64,000 bases of DNA from Apoderus coryli. Lineage: Eukaryota > Arthropoda > Insecta > Coleoptera > Attelabidae. The DNA lies in assembly GCA_911728435.2 (NCBI GenBank), contig OU452200.1:40439715-40503714 (forward strand). The letters run 5' to 3'. Shown in pieces: positions 44,546 to 55,359 of this stretch. Position 1 is the first letter of the stretch. Each line of letters opens with the position of its first letter. Below the pieces are notes generated by a model that saw only the letters and a program-made list of their open reading frames with translations, searched no databases and was not told the origin of the DNA. Position numbers and translations under genes: made by a program.

Positions 44546-45348
44546 AAGAGATAGTATGTTATAACGAATAAAACCTTGAATGATTTGGAACATATCCCAA
44601 AAAAAACTACTCTACCTTCAATATCGGAATATATACAATGGAACTAGATGTCGCTAGGTAATCATAAAAGACATAGAAACAACATATTATCCCAAGGTCA
44701 CGGGTCAAACTCTAGGCGGCTTTTTTTAATTGAGCCTCAAATTCAAAATTTTGTTGAAAAATGAATGAAGGGTGAGTGGGCGATAAAGGAGAGCCATTTA
44801 AAAGGGTCAATTATACATTTTCGGAATTAGCCCATCAAACTCTATAGTCTCACCAATTTTCATCATGATACGTAAAAAAATGTATGTTTCGCAAATATTT
44901 GAAATTATGAGTAAAAGAAAAAAGGTGATATTGTCCCAACCAAAATAAAAAAAAAAAGTTTGACGTACGATTATGCAATTAGTGAAAGTATAGATTTTGA
45001 TGTGCTGATTCCAAAAATATATTCACAAGTCATTCAGAAATGTTCCTCCTTCATCATTCAATAGGGGACGATTTGGAACAAATTTAGCCGAATTGGTCCC
45101 GTCGACCTAAGTGCTACACTAGATTTTCAGATTGTTCCACATTGTACTTTGTCCATAACCGATCGTACCCCTTCCCGGTGTGATACCCATATGGATTCCA
45201 AAATACTACTCTGCGATGAAAATAAATGAGAAATTCAAACTTCTAACTGAAATGTTCTGAATTGGCTTAACGACTTCTCCCAAAACAAAAAGAACAGTTG
45301 ACTGACCGGTGTAAAATATAACTTATATTAATTTTTTAGACATGTTTA
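44546..45348. other. Nothing recognised
   Basis: No ORF, motif or repeat family could be assigned. Confidence 0.4.
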
Positions 45349-45982
45349 CAAACTTGCCAAAAATGATAGAAAGATAAATGTGCTCAACGAATATTTAAAA
45401 CTAAACTACACAGCAAATGAAGTGAGATATGAAAAATTGCATAATTTTGAAAAACTATATACTTCGACATTTCTTTGCCGATGTAGAATTTTCAGCCAGG
45501 ATTATAAAGCGCCATCGTTGGACTGTGTCGAACTGGTGTAACATATTTTTTCTTCCGACCCTTCCCTTTCTACAGGGTTTGAATGCCAGGCAGCGAAAAA
45601 TTTTGTGAATTTTCTAAAAATTTTTTTCTTAAATTTCGGAAGTTTCATGTGAAGGCTAATAATGACTCGAGTTAAACTAAATAATAAGATGCTAGAAAAT
45701 TGACAAAAATTCCCGAGGTGTCTATTTAGTGCGCAAGAACTTCATTTTCAACAAATTCTTCGCCAAAAAATCCAAAATTTTTCGATGCCTTGCATTCAAA
45801 CCCTGTACAACGGGAGGTCAAAAGGAAAAAATATGTTACACCAGTTGGGCACAGATGGTGCTTTATAATCCTGGCTGAAAATTCAACATCGGCAAAGAAA
45901 TGTCTAAGTTATAGTTTTTCAAAATTAGGCAATTTTTCAGCTGTCCCACTACATTTGCAGTTTAGTTTACCACTTTAGGCAA
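45349..45982. mobile_element. Palindromic MITE with about 250-bp arms
   Basis: Arms 45349-45600 and 45765-45982 are imperfect reverse complements. Matching blocks include TCTTTGCCGATGTAGAATTT against AAATTCAACATCGGCAAAGA, CAGCCAGGATTATAAAGC against GCTTTATAATCCTGGCTG, and TACAGGGTTTGAATGC against GCATTCAAACCCTGTA. About 165 bp separates the arms. The outer ends are near CTTGCCAAAA and TTAGGCAAC. No coding sequence. The ORF at 45790-45978 is the arm itself. Confidence 0.8.
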
Positions 45983-46590
45983 CTTCTTTGATCTTGTAAC
46001 ATCATGTATTTTTTATGTACCTTTATGCAGGCTACTGGTAGGCTGTGCGGCGAATCTACAAAAAAAGTTGAAACTACCAAACGTAAAAATAGGATATATG
46101 ACAAAAGAGATAGATGTATATATTGCAATAGAGACATTTTTTACATTTGTTTCGTAGTCATATTATTAACTTCCGAAGGGTGACAAAAGTAGAAGGAAAA
46201 TGATTGATTTATTTCGAAGAAATATCATACCCCCATGTGTAAATAGAGTTGGCAACTCTAGCTGTACCGACCGTAGATTTAGACTAGTTTGCCTTTGTTT
46301 TGGCACGAAAATTGGGCCCACGCTTTTCGAGAAACACATTCACTGTACTTGTATTTTATCAGTCGCAGAAATAAGAGAGAAAAAATACCTAGGTATATTT
46401 TGTAAAAAATTATTACGTACGTATTAATTTCTACGAATACAATTTTTATTGTTCCTCTATGCATTAAAAATGTTGACCTTATAAAACTTACCTTTTTCTT
46501 TCTCGATGGCACTATTAATTTCCATACCTTCAGTTTCATGACATACGGCTAGACTTATTATTTTTTATACGCGATTGTATATTCATTTTA
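45983..46590. other. Nothing recognised
   Basis: Opposed ORFs near 46200-46540 lack domain features and are taken as chance. Confidence 0.4.
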
Positions 46591-48500
46591 AATTATATGC
46601 TACTAAGGTGAGATCCGGCGCACGATCTAAACAAAACTGAAGCAGCTTTGCGCATTTTAGATTTGGCAACATCGCCGGATCTCGGCTTGTTCTACATACA
46701 TAAACATATACAGAAAATGATCTCGCTTTGTCATACTTTCTAATTGATCTCGCGTTGTTGGGATTTTATGACCAAAAATTGAAAACGAAAATTCCTTACC
46801 CCTCTGGGAGGGTAGGGATTACCAATACTTTTTAAGCTATAGGTATGCAAGATATACGCAGAAATTGTGATTAATTCAAGTGGATCGCAGGTTGTCTTAG
46901 AAATATCCGGATCTCGACTTAGTTCAAAAACACATATATATATATATATGCAAAACGTTAAAGTGGCCTCCAAAATATATATACGCTAAGCGCACTGTGC
47001 TCCAAAACGGAGGCGACTGCGTTTTTTCGGAGGCCACTACGTACCCCCGTGTATATAGTGTTTTTTCAGGTCTACAGGGTATACCCACCCATCTGGCAAA
47101 TTTTAGGGTGGAGCCCACTGGGTAGTATACACACATACAGATATACAACCGGGTTTGAAAAAATTCCACCACGTGGCGCGTTAGACATACACAGATATAC
47201 ACACTTACTTGTGCGCTAGTTGCACTGGGCTCCACGTGTGAGTACACATATTAGCCTCCTAAATTTGGCAACGTTACTGGTGGCTAATGATACCAGCTAA
47301 CATATATCGTAAACCTTCATGTGTATATTTCGTCGGTAGAATTATTTATTTTAGGTATTGTAAAGTATATTTGATTTCTCAACCTGTCATAGCAACACAC
47401 GTACTTGTCCGCTAGTTGCACTGGGCTCCACGTACTAGTTGGCCAATAATAAACACATAGTTTTTTCAGTTTTAAAATTTGCTTGGCGCAAGAATCTATT
47501 TGTTACTTAACAGTAGCTAATTACCAAGGTCGAAAATAGTACTTTGTTCATAAACCAAATTTTATAATATATTCTCTTTTTATGGGAGTGACTTCGAATT
47601 TCTTTTATGTCTTGAAATATAATTTCCCATAATTATAGATAATTCTTAATTGGTACTCGGTCCTTTGACTCACAATTTTTTCCTACCTTATAAGAACAAA
47701 ATATTCAGCAAAAGAATCTCACTAGTTACCCTGTTATTTCAATGTTTCTTACTTGTACTAATTGAGTAAGTTGTAAGTTGAAATTCCAAATATAAATTTT
47801 CTCAATTTGCTTGGTTTTAATCATTTTTTGTCTACCAGTAACGAAGGAGACAATACTTTCTTTGTATGTAAAATAGAGGCTGATCAGTTATATGCACATA
47901 ACATTATTTATATACAACTGGTCTGCAAAACCAGAAAACCAATCAAGAGGAATTTAGGTCAGAAAACGACCGCGAAGTTCATTATTAAAAATGGAGCCCA
48001 ATAAGATGAATTTAAGTAATTGATATACAACTAACTAAATTCCACTTCGTTATTGAACAAAACAAGTTCAATAACGAAGTGGAATTTAGTTATAAAAAGA
48101 CGGAGGCGATTAAAACGTGCCTGCGTTTATATAAATGATATACACAGCGGAGGCTAGTCAAAGTAGAGGCCATAAAGATACATTTACATATATTGTTTAG
48201 ATATACAATATGCCTCGATATGGCAACATCGTCGGTGACCATTAGGTCGAGATAACATATCAAATTATATGCACCGGAGGAGAGTTTGTCATGTCATATG
48301 CGGAGCCCGGTTTCTATCTTGAGTCTATACTTTTTTCGTATATATTTTTTTTTACGAAATCTCTTCCCCTCTCAAGTTGCCTTTGTTTATTTTTTTTCGG
48401 GGAATTCAAATATGCAATGTATACACGCGTAAATAACGTGGTTCTGGTGGAGGCCAGGGCGCCTTATCCACGTATGGAGCCCACTAAGATAGATGTGCAC
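46591..48500. repeat. Mosaic of recurring short words
   Basis: The stretch is built from reshuffled words found again at 41650-41980: GAGATCCG/CGGATCTC, TTTGGCAAC followed by ATCG or GTTA, GGAGGC, GAGCCCACT/GGGCTCCAC, TATACACAGATATACA and GTGTATATAG. They occur in both orientations with irregular spacing and (TA)n tracts between. I see no terminal repeats or ORF that would make this a standard element. Confidence 0.5.
48033..48091. repeat. Perfect 26-bp inverted repeat, 7-nt loop
   Basis: Positions 48033-48058 and 48066-48091 are exact reverse complements around AAAACAA. A transcript would fold into a precursor-sized hairpin. It lies in the mosaic region. Confidence 0.95.
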
Positions 48501-48501
48501 G

Positions 48502-48526
<25 letters not shown>
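48501..48526. repeat. (TA)n tract abutting the tRNA-like array
   Basis: The TA run ends exactly where the first, truncated repeat unit begins, suggesting replication slippage or recombination at this border. Confidence 0.9.
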
Positions 48527-48532
<6 letters not shown>

Positions 48533-48578
48533 CCTGACCGGCAATTGGGAGATGTTGGTTCAAATCCAGCTTGTGTCA
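48527..48578 (+). tRNA. tRNA-like sequence, 5'-truncated
   Basis: Anticodon arm, T arm and 3' acceptor strand match the two full copies. The acceptor 5' strand and D arm are replaced by (TA)n. The A box is lost, so it should be silent. Eight T follow shortly after. Confidence 0.6.
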
Positions 48579-48831
48579 CGAGATTTTTTTTGATTCGTAC
48601 AAGTTAGTTTATTTCATTTTTCTTTGTATATCGGTGATATACTATACTCTGTCAACTTAGTTGAATATCTTTGTTTGTTTATTTATTTATATTTATTTGC
48701 GATGAGCAAAAGAGAAATAACATTGCATTATGGCAGTGTGTAGTCTATGTTGCCTTTGAATTAAAAGGTCGAGGCGTAGCACAGCACATAGGAAGCAAGG
48801 CATGTACGAATTAAAGAAGTTTCATTCATGT

Positions 48832-48904
48832 GCCACGATAGTTTAATTGGTTAAAACACCTGACCGGCAATTGGGAGATGTTGGTTCAAATCCAGCTTGT
48901 GTCA
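48832..48904 (+). tRNA. tRNA-like gene, copy 2 (apparent anticodon GGC)
   Basis: A 73-nt cloverleaf can be drawn by eye. The acceptor GCCACGA pairs with TTGTGTC (one mismatch, one wobble). The D stem GTTT/AAAC has loop AATTGGTTA. The anticodon stem CCTGA/TTGGG (two wobbles) has loop CCGGCAA. The T stem GTTGG/CCAGC has loop TTCAAAT. The B box GGTTCAAATCC is canonical. A run of seven T starts eight bases after the discriminator, a Pol III stop. The apparent anticodon GGC would be alanine, but position 33 is C instead of U and the acceptor has a mismatch. So it may be a tRNA-derived pseudogene or SINE-like head and not a decoding tRNA. Confidence 0.55.
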
Positions 48905-49156
48905 CGAGATTTTTTTGATTCGTACAAGTTAGTTTATTTCATTTTTCTTTGTATATCGGTGATATACTATACTCTGTCAACTTAGTTGAATATCTTTGTT
49001 TGTTTATTTATTTATATTTATTTGCGATGAGCAAAAGAGAAATAACATTGCATTATGGCAGTGTGTAGTCTATGTTGCCTTTGAATTAAAAGGTCGAGGC
49101 GTAGCACAGCACATAGGAAGCAAGGCATGTACGAATTAAAGAAGTTTCATTCATGT

Positions 49157-49229
49157 GCCACGATAGTTTAATTGGTTAAAACACCTGACCGGCAATTGGG
49201 AGATGTTGGTTCAAATCCAGCTTGTGTCA
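49157..49229 (+). tRNA. tRNA-like gene, copy 3 (apparent anticodon GGC)
   Basis: Same sequence and fold as the copy at 48832-48904, 325 bp downstream, also followed by a T-run. The identical state of both copies points to recent tandem duplication. Confidence 0.55.
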
Positions 49230-49439
49230 CGAGATTTTTTTGATTCGTACAAGTTAGTTTATTTCATTTTTCTTTGTATATCGGTGATATACTATACTCT
49301 GTCAACTTAGTTGAATATCTTTGTTTGTTTATTTATATATATATATATATATATCTATTTTCTTTTTCTATAATTTTTTTTTGCATGTAATTTTTTTTTA
49401 CTTTTATAATTTAAGTATTCCTATAGTGTAATTATATTT

Positions 49440-49612
49440 CATAATTATGGTGTTGTACATAGTTATATTTTTTTTTCTCTAGGGTTAAAATTATGTATCA
49501 GTTTTTACTGTTTTTCTAACCCTTTTTGTAATTTGTTTAGTTTACTGTAAAAATGTTTAATTGAAATTTATAACTGATAAAATTACAAATAAACTGTTAT
49601 TATTATTATTAT
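49440..49612 (+). mobile_element. LINE 3' end with (ATT)n tail
   Basis: TATCAGTTTTTACTG, TCTAACCCTTTTT and AAATAAACTG(TTATTATT) match the 3' UTR family at 3250-3394 and 18138-18262. It lies just after the (TA)n that ends the tRNA-like array. Confidence 0.65.
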
Positions 49613-49784
49613 ATCCTTTTCTTCTCCTTACAAATTTGTACGGAATTTATTAAAAGAACTAGCTAGCTAATTGCAGTTTGTTTTGCAAAGCTTCATACCC
49701 ATTTTGAAGCGTGTTTAGAAACAGACGACAAAAAATAGCGTTTTTTTAAGAAATTAACTGTACGTTTTAATTTATTTTAAACAT

Positions 49785-52700
49785 TTAATCATGAAGCAAA
49801 ATTACAGGAATTATCGCTGAAGTCATCCGGCGTCTCATACTTTTAATGACGTTGTCGATCATTTCCTGAGGCAAATTCTCCCATATTTCAATTAGAGCAG
49901 CTGTCGCTTCTTCTGTGTTTTGGACACCAGGAATTTTTGACCTCAGTCGTCTGCCTAGCATGTCCCATACATGTTCAATCGGATTCAAGTCCGGGGAACA
50001 TGCTGGCCAATTCATTGTCGGTATCGCCACTTGATTTAAAAAGCCAGTTACACAAAGAGCCACGTGCGGGCGAGCATTGTTCTGCATTAAGAGGAAATTG
50101 GCTCCGATATGTGGGGCGAAAAGTACCACACGGTTTTGCAGAACATCCCACAATAACTACCAACTCTGTGCGTGCCCCTAAACATATCCCAACTAGCAAT
50201 TCGACATTCTTAAAGAACTAATATATTTTATAATTATTTTATTGCCGCTTAGTAAAAACTTTTTTGTTTTTTAAAGGTTCGTTTGGTGATAAAACTGCTG
50301 TGTTTAACTTTTCTGTGAGAAAAACTGTTTTAAGAACGTTTTTACAGCAAAATAATAAAATAGTTATAAAATATGATATCGTAACAGTTTTATAAACGTT
50401 TATAAAATATTTTTTATAGGACGAATTTGTTCCGAATGATAATTGGTTTTAAAAGCATTTTGTAAAAGTACTAGTCTGGATTAACTTGTTCTTTTAAAAA
50501 CAATTATAAAATTATTCTGTTAAAGTACGTTTCGTAATAATAAAATAGTTTTTTTATTGTCGTTATTAAGAGCGATTTGTTTGCTGCAGCAAATTTGTGC
50601 GCAAATTAATAATTACAAAATTGTTTTTTAGTTATTTTATTAAAATCAATAAAAAAATAAATATGTTGCCAATGCATATTTTATAAAATTAAAATGCTGT
50701 CATAAACATTACCTAGAACTAATATATAACATAGTCTTATTTATTTTCAACTGATATTTATTGTTATATCATACACAGGTTTAAAATGTCCAAACGAAAA
50801 GCAGTTGTGCATTTAATAGAAAATTAATTACAATATTATAAATTATCAAAGGGAAAACATTAGTGACTATAATAAAGAGTAGCAAACTGTAATGGAATCT
50901 AATCAAATTAATGACAATTTATAAGACCTCAAATATTTTGAAGACTGATAAATTCTCAGAAGGAATTATTACTAGATGGTGAGCGGGTAGCCGAAATAGA
51001 GAATTGGTGATCAATATCATGCTTCAAGCACAAGTGAGCTAGAAAAAAATGCAAAACCAAGAGAAAACATGCGAACATGGGCAGTATCAAATAATGTTCC
51101 GCATTTTTCCCAAAAGAAGCTTTTTGCTATACTCAATAAACACATGCCAAATTTTCTACCTCAAGATCCTCGAACTCTCTTAAAGACACTCAACAAACCG
51201 TTTTAATAACGGCAGTTATAAGTTATAACATACATAACATAAACAAAGGGCTCAATTTAGGTTATGTTTAAATTACTCCCGTAAACGCTAATAAGAGAGT
51301 AACTATAAAAGCATTTTGTTTTATAAGAACCCATTAAAAGCTTTTATAAAACATATGTTAAAGTTTGTTTTGTAAAACTCTGTTTACTATTTTATTATTA
51401 TTCCAATATTGAGACGATGCGACACACAGCGGCGACTCACACAAGCATCAAAGTATCAAGCACGAATACTTCAAGTAGACAGGACTAGACTTGATTAATT
51501 TCTATACATTTTATCTTATATATTTTTTGCAGCACCTTTTAATTAAATTTTGATTTTTTAGAGCATTTATTTCCAAGCTTGTTTTAGTTTGTTTTACTAT
51601 TAATTTATTTTAAATTAACGGCAAACGATTACTAAATACATAAAACTTCAAGAAAAATACTTGTAATTAGCTTCATTATTCATTATCAAGCTTAGTGAAA
51701 TATATTTTTTTTACACCATAACTGGTTTATAAAAAATTCTTCACGTTTACATAAAACATAGGTACCTATAGTACGACACAGTTAATATACGCTTTTAAAT
51801 GGGCTATCCATATAAAAGTGTATCATTCTTAACTGTGTCGTACTATACCAACTTATATTTTGGCTAGTATCCATATTATGATAGATATAAAAGAATCATA
51901 TCATTCTTATGCTATCAAAGGGGTTTCAGGGAATATTAATTTTATATTACATTTTATTTGCACTTAAAATATTATGAGATTTATGTTTTTTTAACGAATA
52001 CGCCCCTGTATAAAACAATTCTGCAGTTATTTTGTAATAGCTATCTAAAGAGCATACTCGTCTGGGTTGAGATAATTTTGTTTTATAAGCATCGTATAAG
52101 GAAGAAGCCATTTTTGGTTTCTTTAAATTGTTAGCCATGTTGACCAAACTTTTAAAATTAATATTTTTTATAATTTGTAAAATTATCTTAGCTAATAAGG
52201 TATACAGAATCAGTCATTACATAATGAAGGATCTCCCAAAAGATTATTTTCAACAATAAGTGACAATAAAAAAAAAATTTTTATATAATTTATAAAATCT
52301 AAATTCATTAATTTACATAATTCGCGGGGCGCATTAAAATTTTAGTAATAATATACAATATATTTAACAGTAAATTTTGTTTCGCAGCCAAATCTGCTCA
52401 TGGATGAATTTTATCTGACTTATTTGATTATTCATTATTGGGTAGGTATTATAGCGTTTTATATTATTTTTACCTCCATGATTGTTCAGATTTTATTAAT
52501 GTGTACCAACAACAATGCATAATAATTATAAAATAATTTTGTGTAAAAAGGTATTTTAAAAAAACGTTTATATCCTTTAACAGTTTTATAGTAGTTCTAC
52601 AAATATGTCGTTTTGTTCTAGTAACAGAGCTATAATAAAACTGTTTTATAACAGTTTTATTTGATTTTTATTAGATATTTATAAACGTTCTAAAAACTAT

Positions 52701-53375
52701 TGTATAATAGCAACAAGCAACATTTATAGAACCGTTAACGAGTCGATTTGTTTTTATAAATCTGCGCCTTTTTCGTGTTTATAAGGCGCGTAAGAACGTT
52801 GTGAAAATGTTTATAAAACAATAGGTGTTTTATAAAATATATTTTATAAACGTTCTTACAGCAATTAAAAAAGTTAAATTGTTAGTTGGGATGCCACCCC
52901 ACACCTCCACCGAGAGTAGGAGTAAATTTAAATTGTTCATTTTGTTCTCCTGGACGTCGACACAATCTTTCCCTACCACCAACCGAATGTATGCAGAAAC
53001 GGTTCTCATCCGTGAATAAAATTTGACCCCATTGGTCATTATTCCAATTTTGGTGTATTCGAACAAAGGCGCTCTACTCGATGACGTCTCTGAAGTTTTG
53101 GGGCTTTTTTTTGGCCTATAGGACTTGATACCAACTTCTTTGAGTCTCCTTCTAACTGTACGCTCACTTATTCTCGTTCCACGCACTGCTTCCAGTTAGT
53201 TTCGTGTTTGACCTGCTGTTAGACGTCTATTTCGAAGTATGTTCAAAGTTATAAATCGATCATCTACAGCCATGGTTTAACGTTTTCTGCCTAGACCTCG
53301 TCTTCTCACATACTCTCCAGTTTGCCTCCAACGTGTAACATTACGATGGATCGTTGATTTTCTTTTACCAAACAT
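49785..53375 (-). pseudogene. Tc1-type transposase (DD34E) split by another transposon
   Basis: The 5' half lies at 53375-52893: MFGKRKSTIHRNVTRWRQTG, GRKR, RFITLNILRNRRLTAGQTR and SERTVRRRLKEVGI. These form the paired helix-turn-helix region, in shifted frames. The 3' half lies at 50187-49785: GICLGARTELVV, then FAPHIGANFLLMQNNARPH and ACSPDLNPIEHVWDMLGRRL. Deleting the nested insert joins VWGG to ICLGARTEL exactly in frame. The glutamate of NPIEH is intact, but the second catalytic aspartate (normally DNARPH) is asparagine here. So the gene was dead irrespective of the insertion. A terminus-like sequence (ACACACCGGCAAATTT, reverse strand) is near 53571-53593. The distal end was not found. 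Confidence 0.88.
50188..52890. mobile_element. Unclassified TIR element (2.7 kb) nested in Tc1
   Basis: The ends read inward as CCCAACTAGCAATTCGAC (50188) and CCCAACTAACAATTTAAC (52890). AT borders both sides (50186-50187, 52891-52892), and removing the element plus one AT exactly restores the Tc1 frame. Subterminal zones (50270-50560, 51300-51390, 52560-52870) are dense in TTTATAAACGTT/AACGTTTATAAA-type words. A coding trace at about 51050-51190 reads PRENMRTWAVSNNVPHF, then KLFAILNKHMPNFLPQD and PRTLLKT. It recalls an N-terminal domain seen in unnamed arthropod repeat proteins. Superfamily unknown. Confidence 0.75.
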
Positions 53376-53593
53376 AGCGACATAGTAAACAAAAACAAAT
53401 CAAATGCAAGTAAATAATTACTTATGAAAAAATAACAAATTGTGATGTAGAGAAAAAACTTGATAAAAATGGATAAAAAATACAAAAAGCGTTCATGGCT
53501 GTCTAGACCTATGCACCACAAGAAATAAATAAAATAAATATCTTTAATTTCATACAATTTATCTTCGTTCCTTTAAATTTGCCGGTGTGTGTA

Positions 53594-54834
53594 CAAAACT
53601 CCCAAAGTTGTATCCGAGATTGTAGCTTTGTCAATATTAGGTTACTTTCAAATTGATTATATCAGATAGATTCTATCATTCTATTTTATTGGGTTGCCGA
53701 ACCTCATCCCAAGCAAAATAAAGATTCAATTCACAAAAACAAATCAAAATTTGAATAAGGTGCAACTTATGAATAAAAAAATAATACTAAATACAACCTT
53801 CGCCTGATATTGACACAACCTCGGCTCAGAAACTTTAAACCCAAATTTTACAACCACCAATAATTGTAATTACAGGAAATGACAAAATCCAAAACCACAC
53901 ACAATTACTTTTAGTGTTTCCGTTCATCATTATTTGGTTTGTGAACTTATTTATTTTGACTAAAAAAGGTTCTTAAGTATTACTTATTTTATAGATATTT
54001 AAAAGAGCTGAAGCTGCAGATTGTTGTGAATGTCAGTTGATTATTAATTATATAGTGTATGTTATAATATTTTTAGTATATAAGGGCATTGTACTATTCG
54101 ATGAGCTGCAACTTGTTTATTTTAACACACTTCTTATTATAATTAATGTGTTATTAGTTATATTTCAATCATTATATCATACGACGCAAGATTCCTAAAC
54201 AGTGACGACACTGCCCTTTCTGTTTGATTTTTGTTTATGTTAACTCTCTAAACATGTCGACTGATATTTTAAAAAAATCTGAATGTACAAGCTTTAATTT
54301 GGATGCCGAAAGGGAAGTGATCTTATAGTTAGTTAGATGATTATATTGTTAGAGAATAGTCGAATATAGAAAAAAGCTGTTGTACTGAACGGATTCCATT
54401 CAATTATTATTATTATCGGGTTTCATTTGAATTTACTGTTATTATCCTTACATGTAATTTTTTCTTTTCTACCTAGATTTTGTAAAAACAAAAAAAAAAG
54501 AAGATAACCCTCGATTTCCAGGTCCCTAAATCTAAAAAAAAAAAAAAAAAACACTTAAACAATTTTTTTTTAAATCAACTAGATACCTACCTACGCATTG
54601 ACTGTAATATTGCTTACACGGCCTTCTTACCGATGTTGCACGCTCATTCCTACTTTCTTGACCTCGAATACTAGCCTGAATTGGATATTATAACTAACAT
54701 AATATTTATGTGTATAGAAAAAAAATATGTAGGTACTAACTTAAGTACTTATGTCTCTCTAAGGCCGAATGTCGATATGTTAGCATTCACGCATACAAGG
54801 GTGATTATACGAGGGCTACGATATACATTTGTAT
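53594..54834. other. Nothing recognised
   Basis: AT-rich sequence with an A-run at about 54535-54551. No gene or element ends are supported. Confidence 0.4.
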
Positions 54835-55310
54835 CCAAGATAAGAATGGGATAGCATTGGAAACGGTAGGAGTTACAATGTCGGTTAAATTAGAGAAAAG
54901 TTGTGTTTGATCAGACTCCAAATACGTGCATGATTGTACACTTATTTTTTAATCGTTTTGAATAATTCTTTTTGGAGCATAGAAAGAACACTTTAACAGA
55001 GGTTTATATAGGAATAAAAATAAAATTTCTTAACACATTTTGTTGAAGTCAAAATAAATTGCTAAGAAATTTTTATTTGGAATCTGATCAAACAGCCTTA
55101 AACACCTTTTAAATGGTGTTTTCAAAATTAAACTAGCTTTAGCCGTTTTCGAGAATTTTTGAAAAACGGTTTTTTATTTATTTCTGATGTTATTTTCACA
55201 GATATAAAAAAATTAAAAGCAATTTCTCATTGTTACTTTTTGAGAATAGGATAGCGTTTACAAATTTTCACTACGACGTTTCTTTTTTGAAAAAACACCA
55301 TCAACTTGGT
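54835..55310 (+). repeat. Third copy of the 28.5-29.3 kb repeat, with nested MITE
   Basis: Shares AGTTACAATGTCGGTTAAAT, AACACCTTTTAAATGGTGTT, a TTTATTTATTTCTGATG block, TTCTCATTGTTACTTTTTGA and CACTACGACGTTTC with 28535-28790 and, inverted, 28970-29270. A 191-bp MITE interrupts it at 54904-55094. Confidence 0.75.
54904..55094. mobile_element. 191-bp MITE
   Basis: TGTTTGATCAGACTCCAAAT at the left and the inverted TGTTTGATCAGATTCCAAAT at the right bound a segment absent from the other copies of the surrounding repeat. No coding sequence. Confidence 0.75.
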
Positions 55311-55359
55311 TTTTTTAAATATTTTTAGCTCTCCATATCATATATGTAATATATGTATA

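Larger units (their letters stand above)
48527..49336 (+). repeat. Tandem 325-bp repeat containing a tRNA-like gene
   Basis: CACCTGACCGGCAATTGGGA occurs at 48531, 48857 and 49182, giving a period of 325-326 bp. Copies are almost identical, differing chiefly in a T-run length. About two and a half units are present: the first begins inside the tRNA-like part, and the last breaks off into (TA)n at about 49337. Each full unit has a tRNA-like module, a T-run of 7-8, and about 240 bp of unrelated sequence. Confidence 0.95.

Noticed and set aside
46279..46539. Minus-strand ORF at 46.3-46.5 kb
   Set aside because: Opposite to another ORF of similar length; no domain, no repeat relatives.
48832..48904. 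Confident functional tRNA-Ala
   Set aside because: C at position 33, an acceptor mismatch and identical tandem copies make a tRNA-derived repeat at least as likely, so only tRNA-like is claimed.
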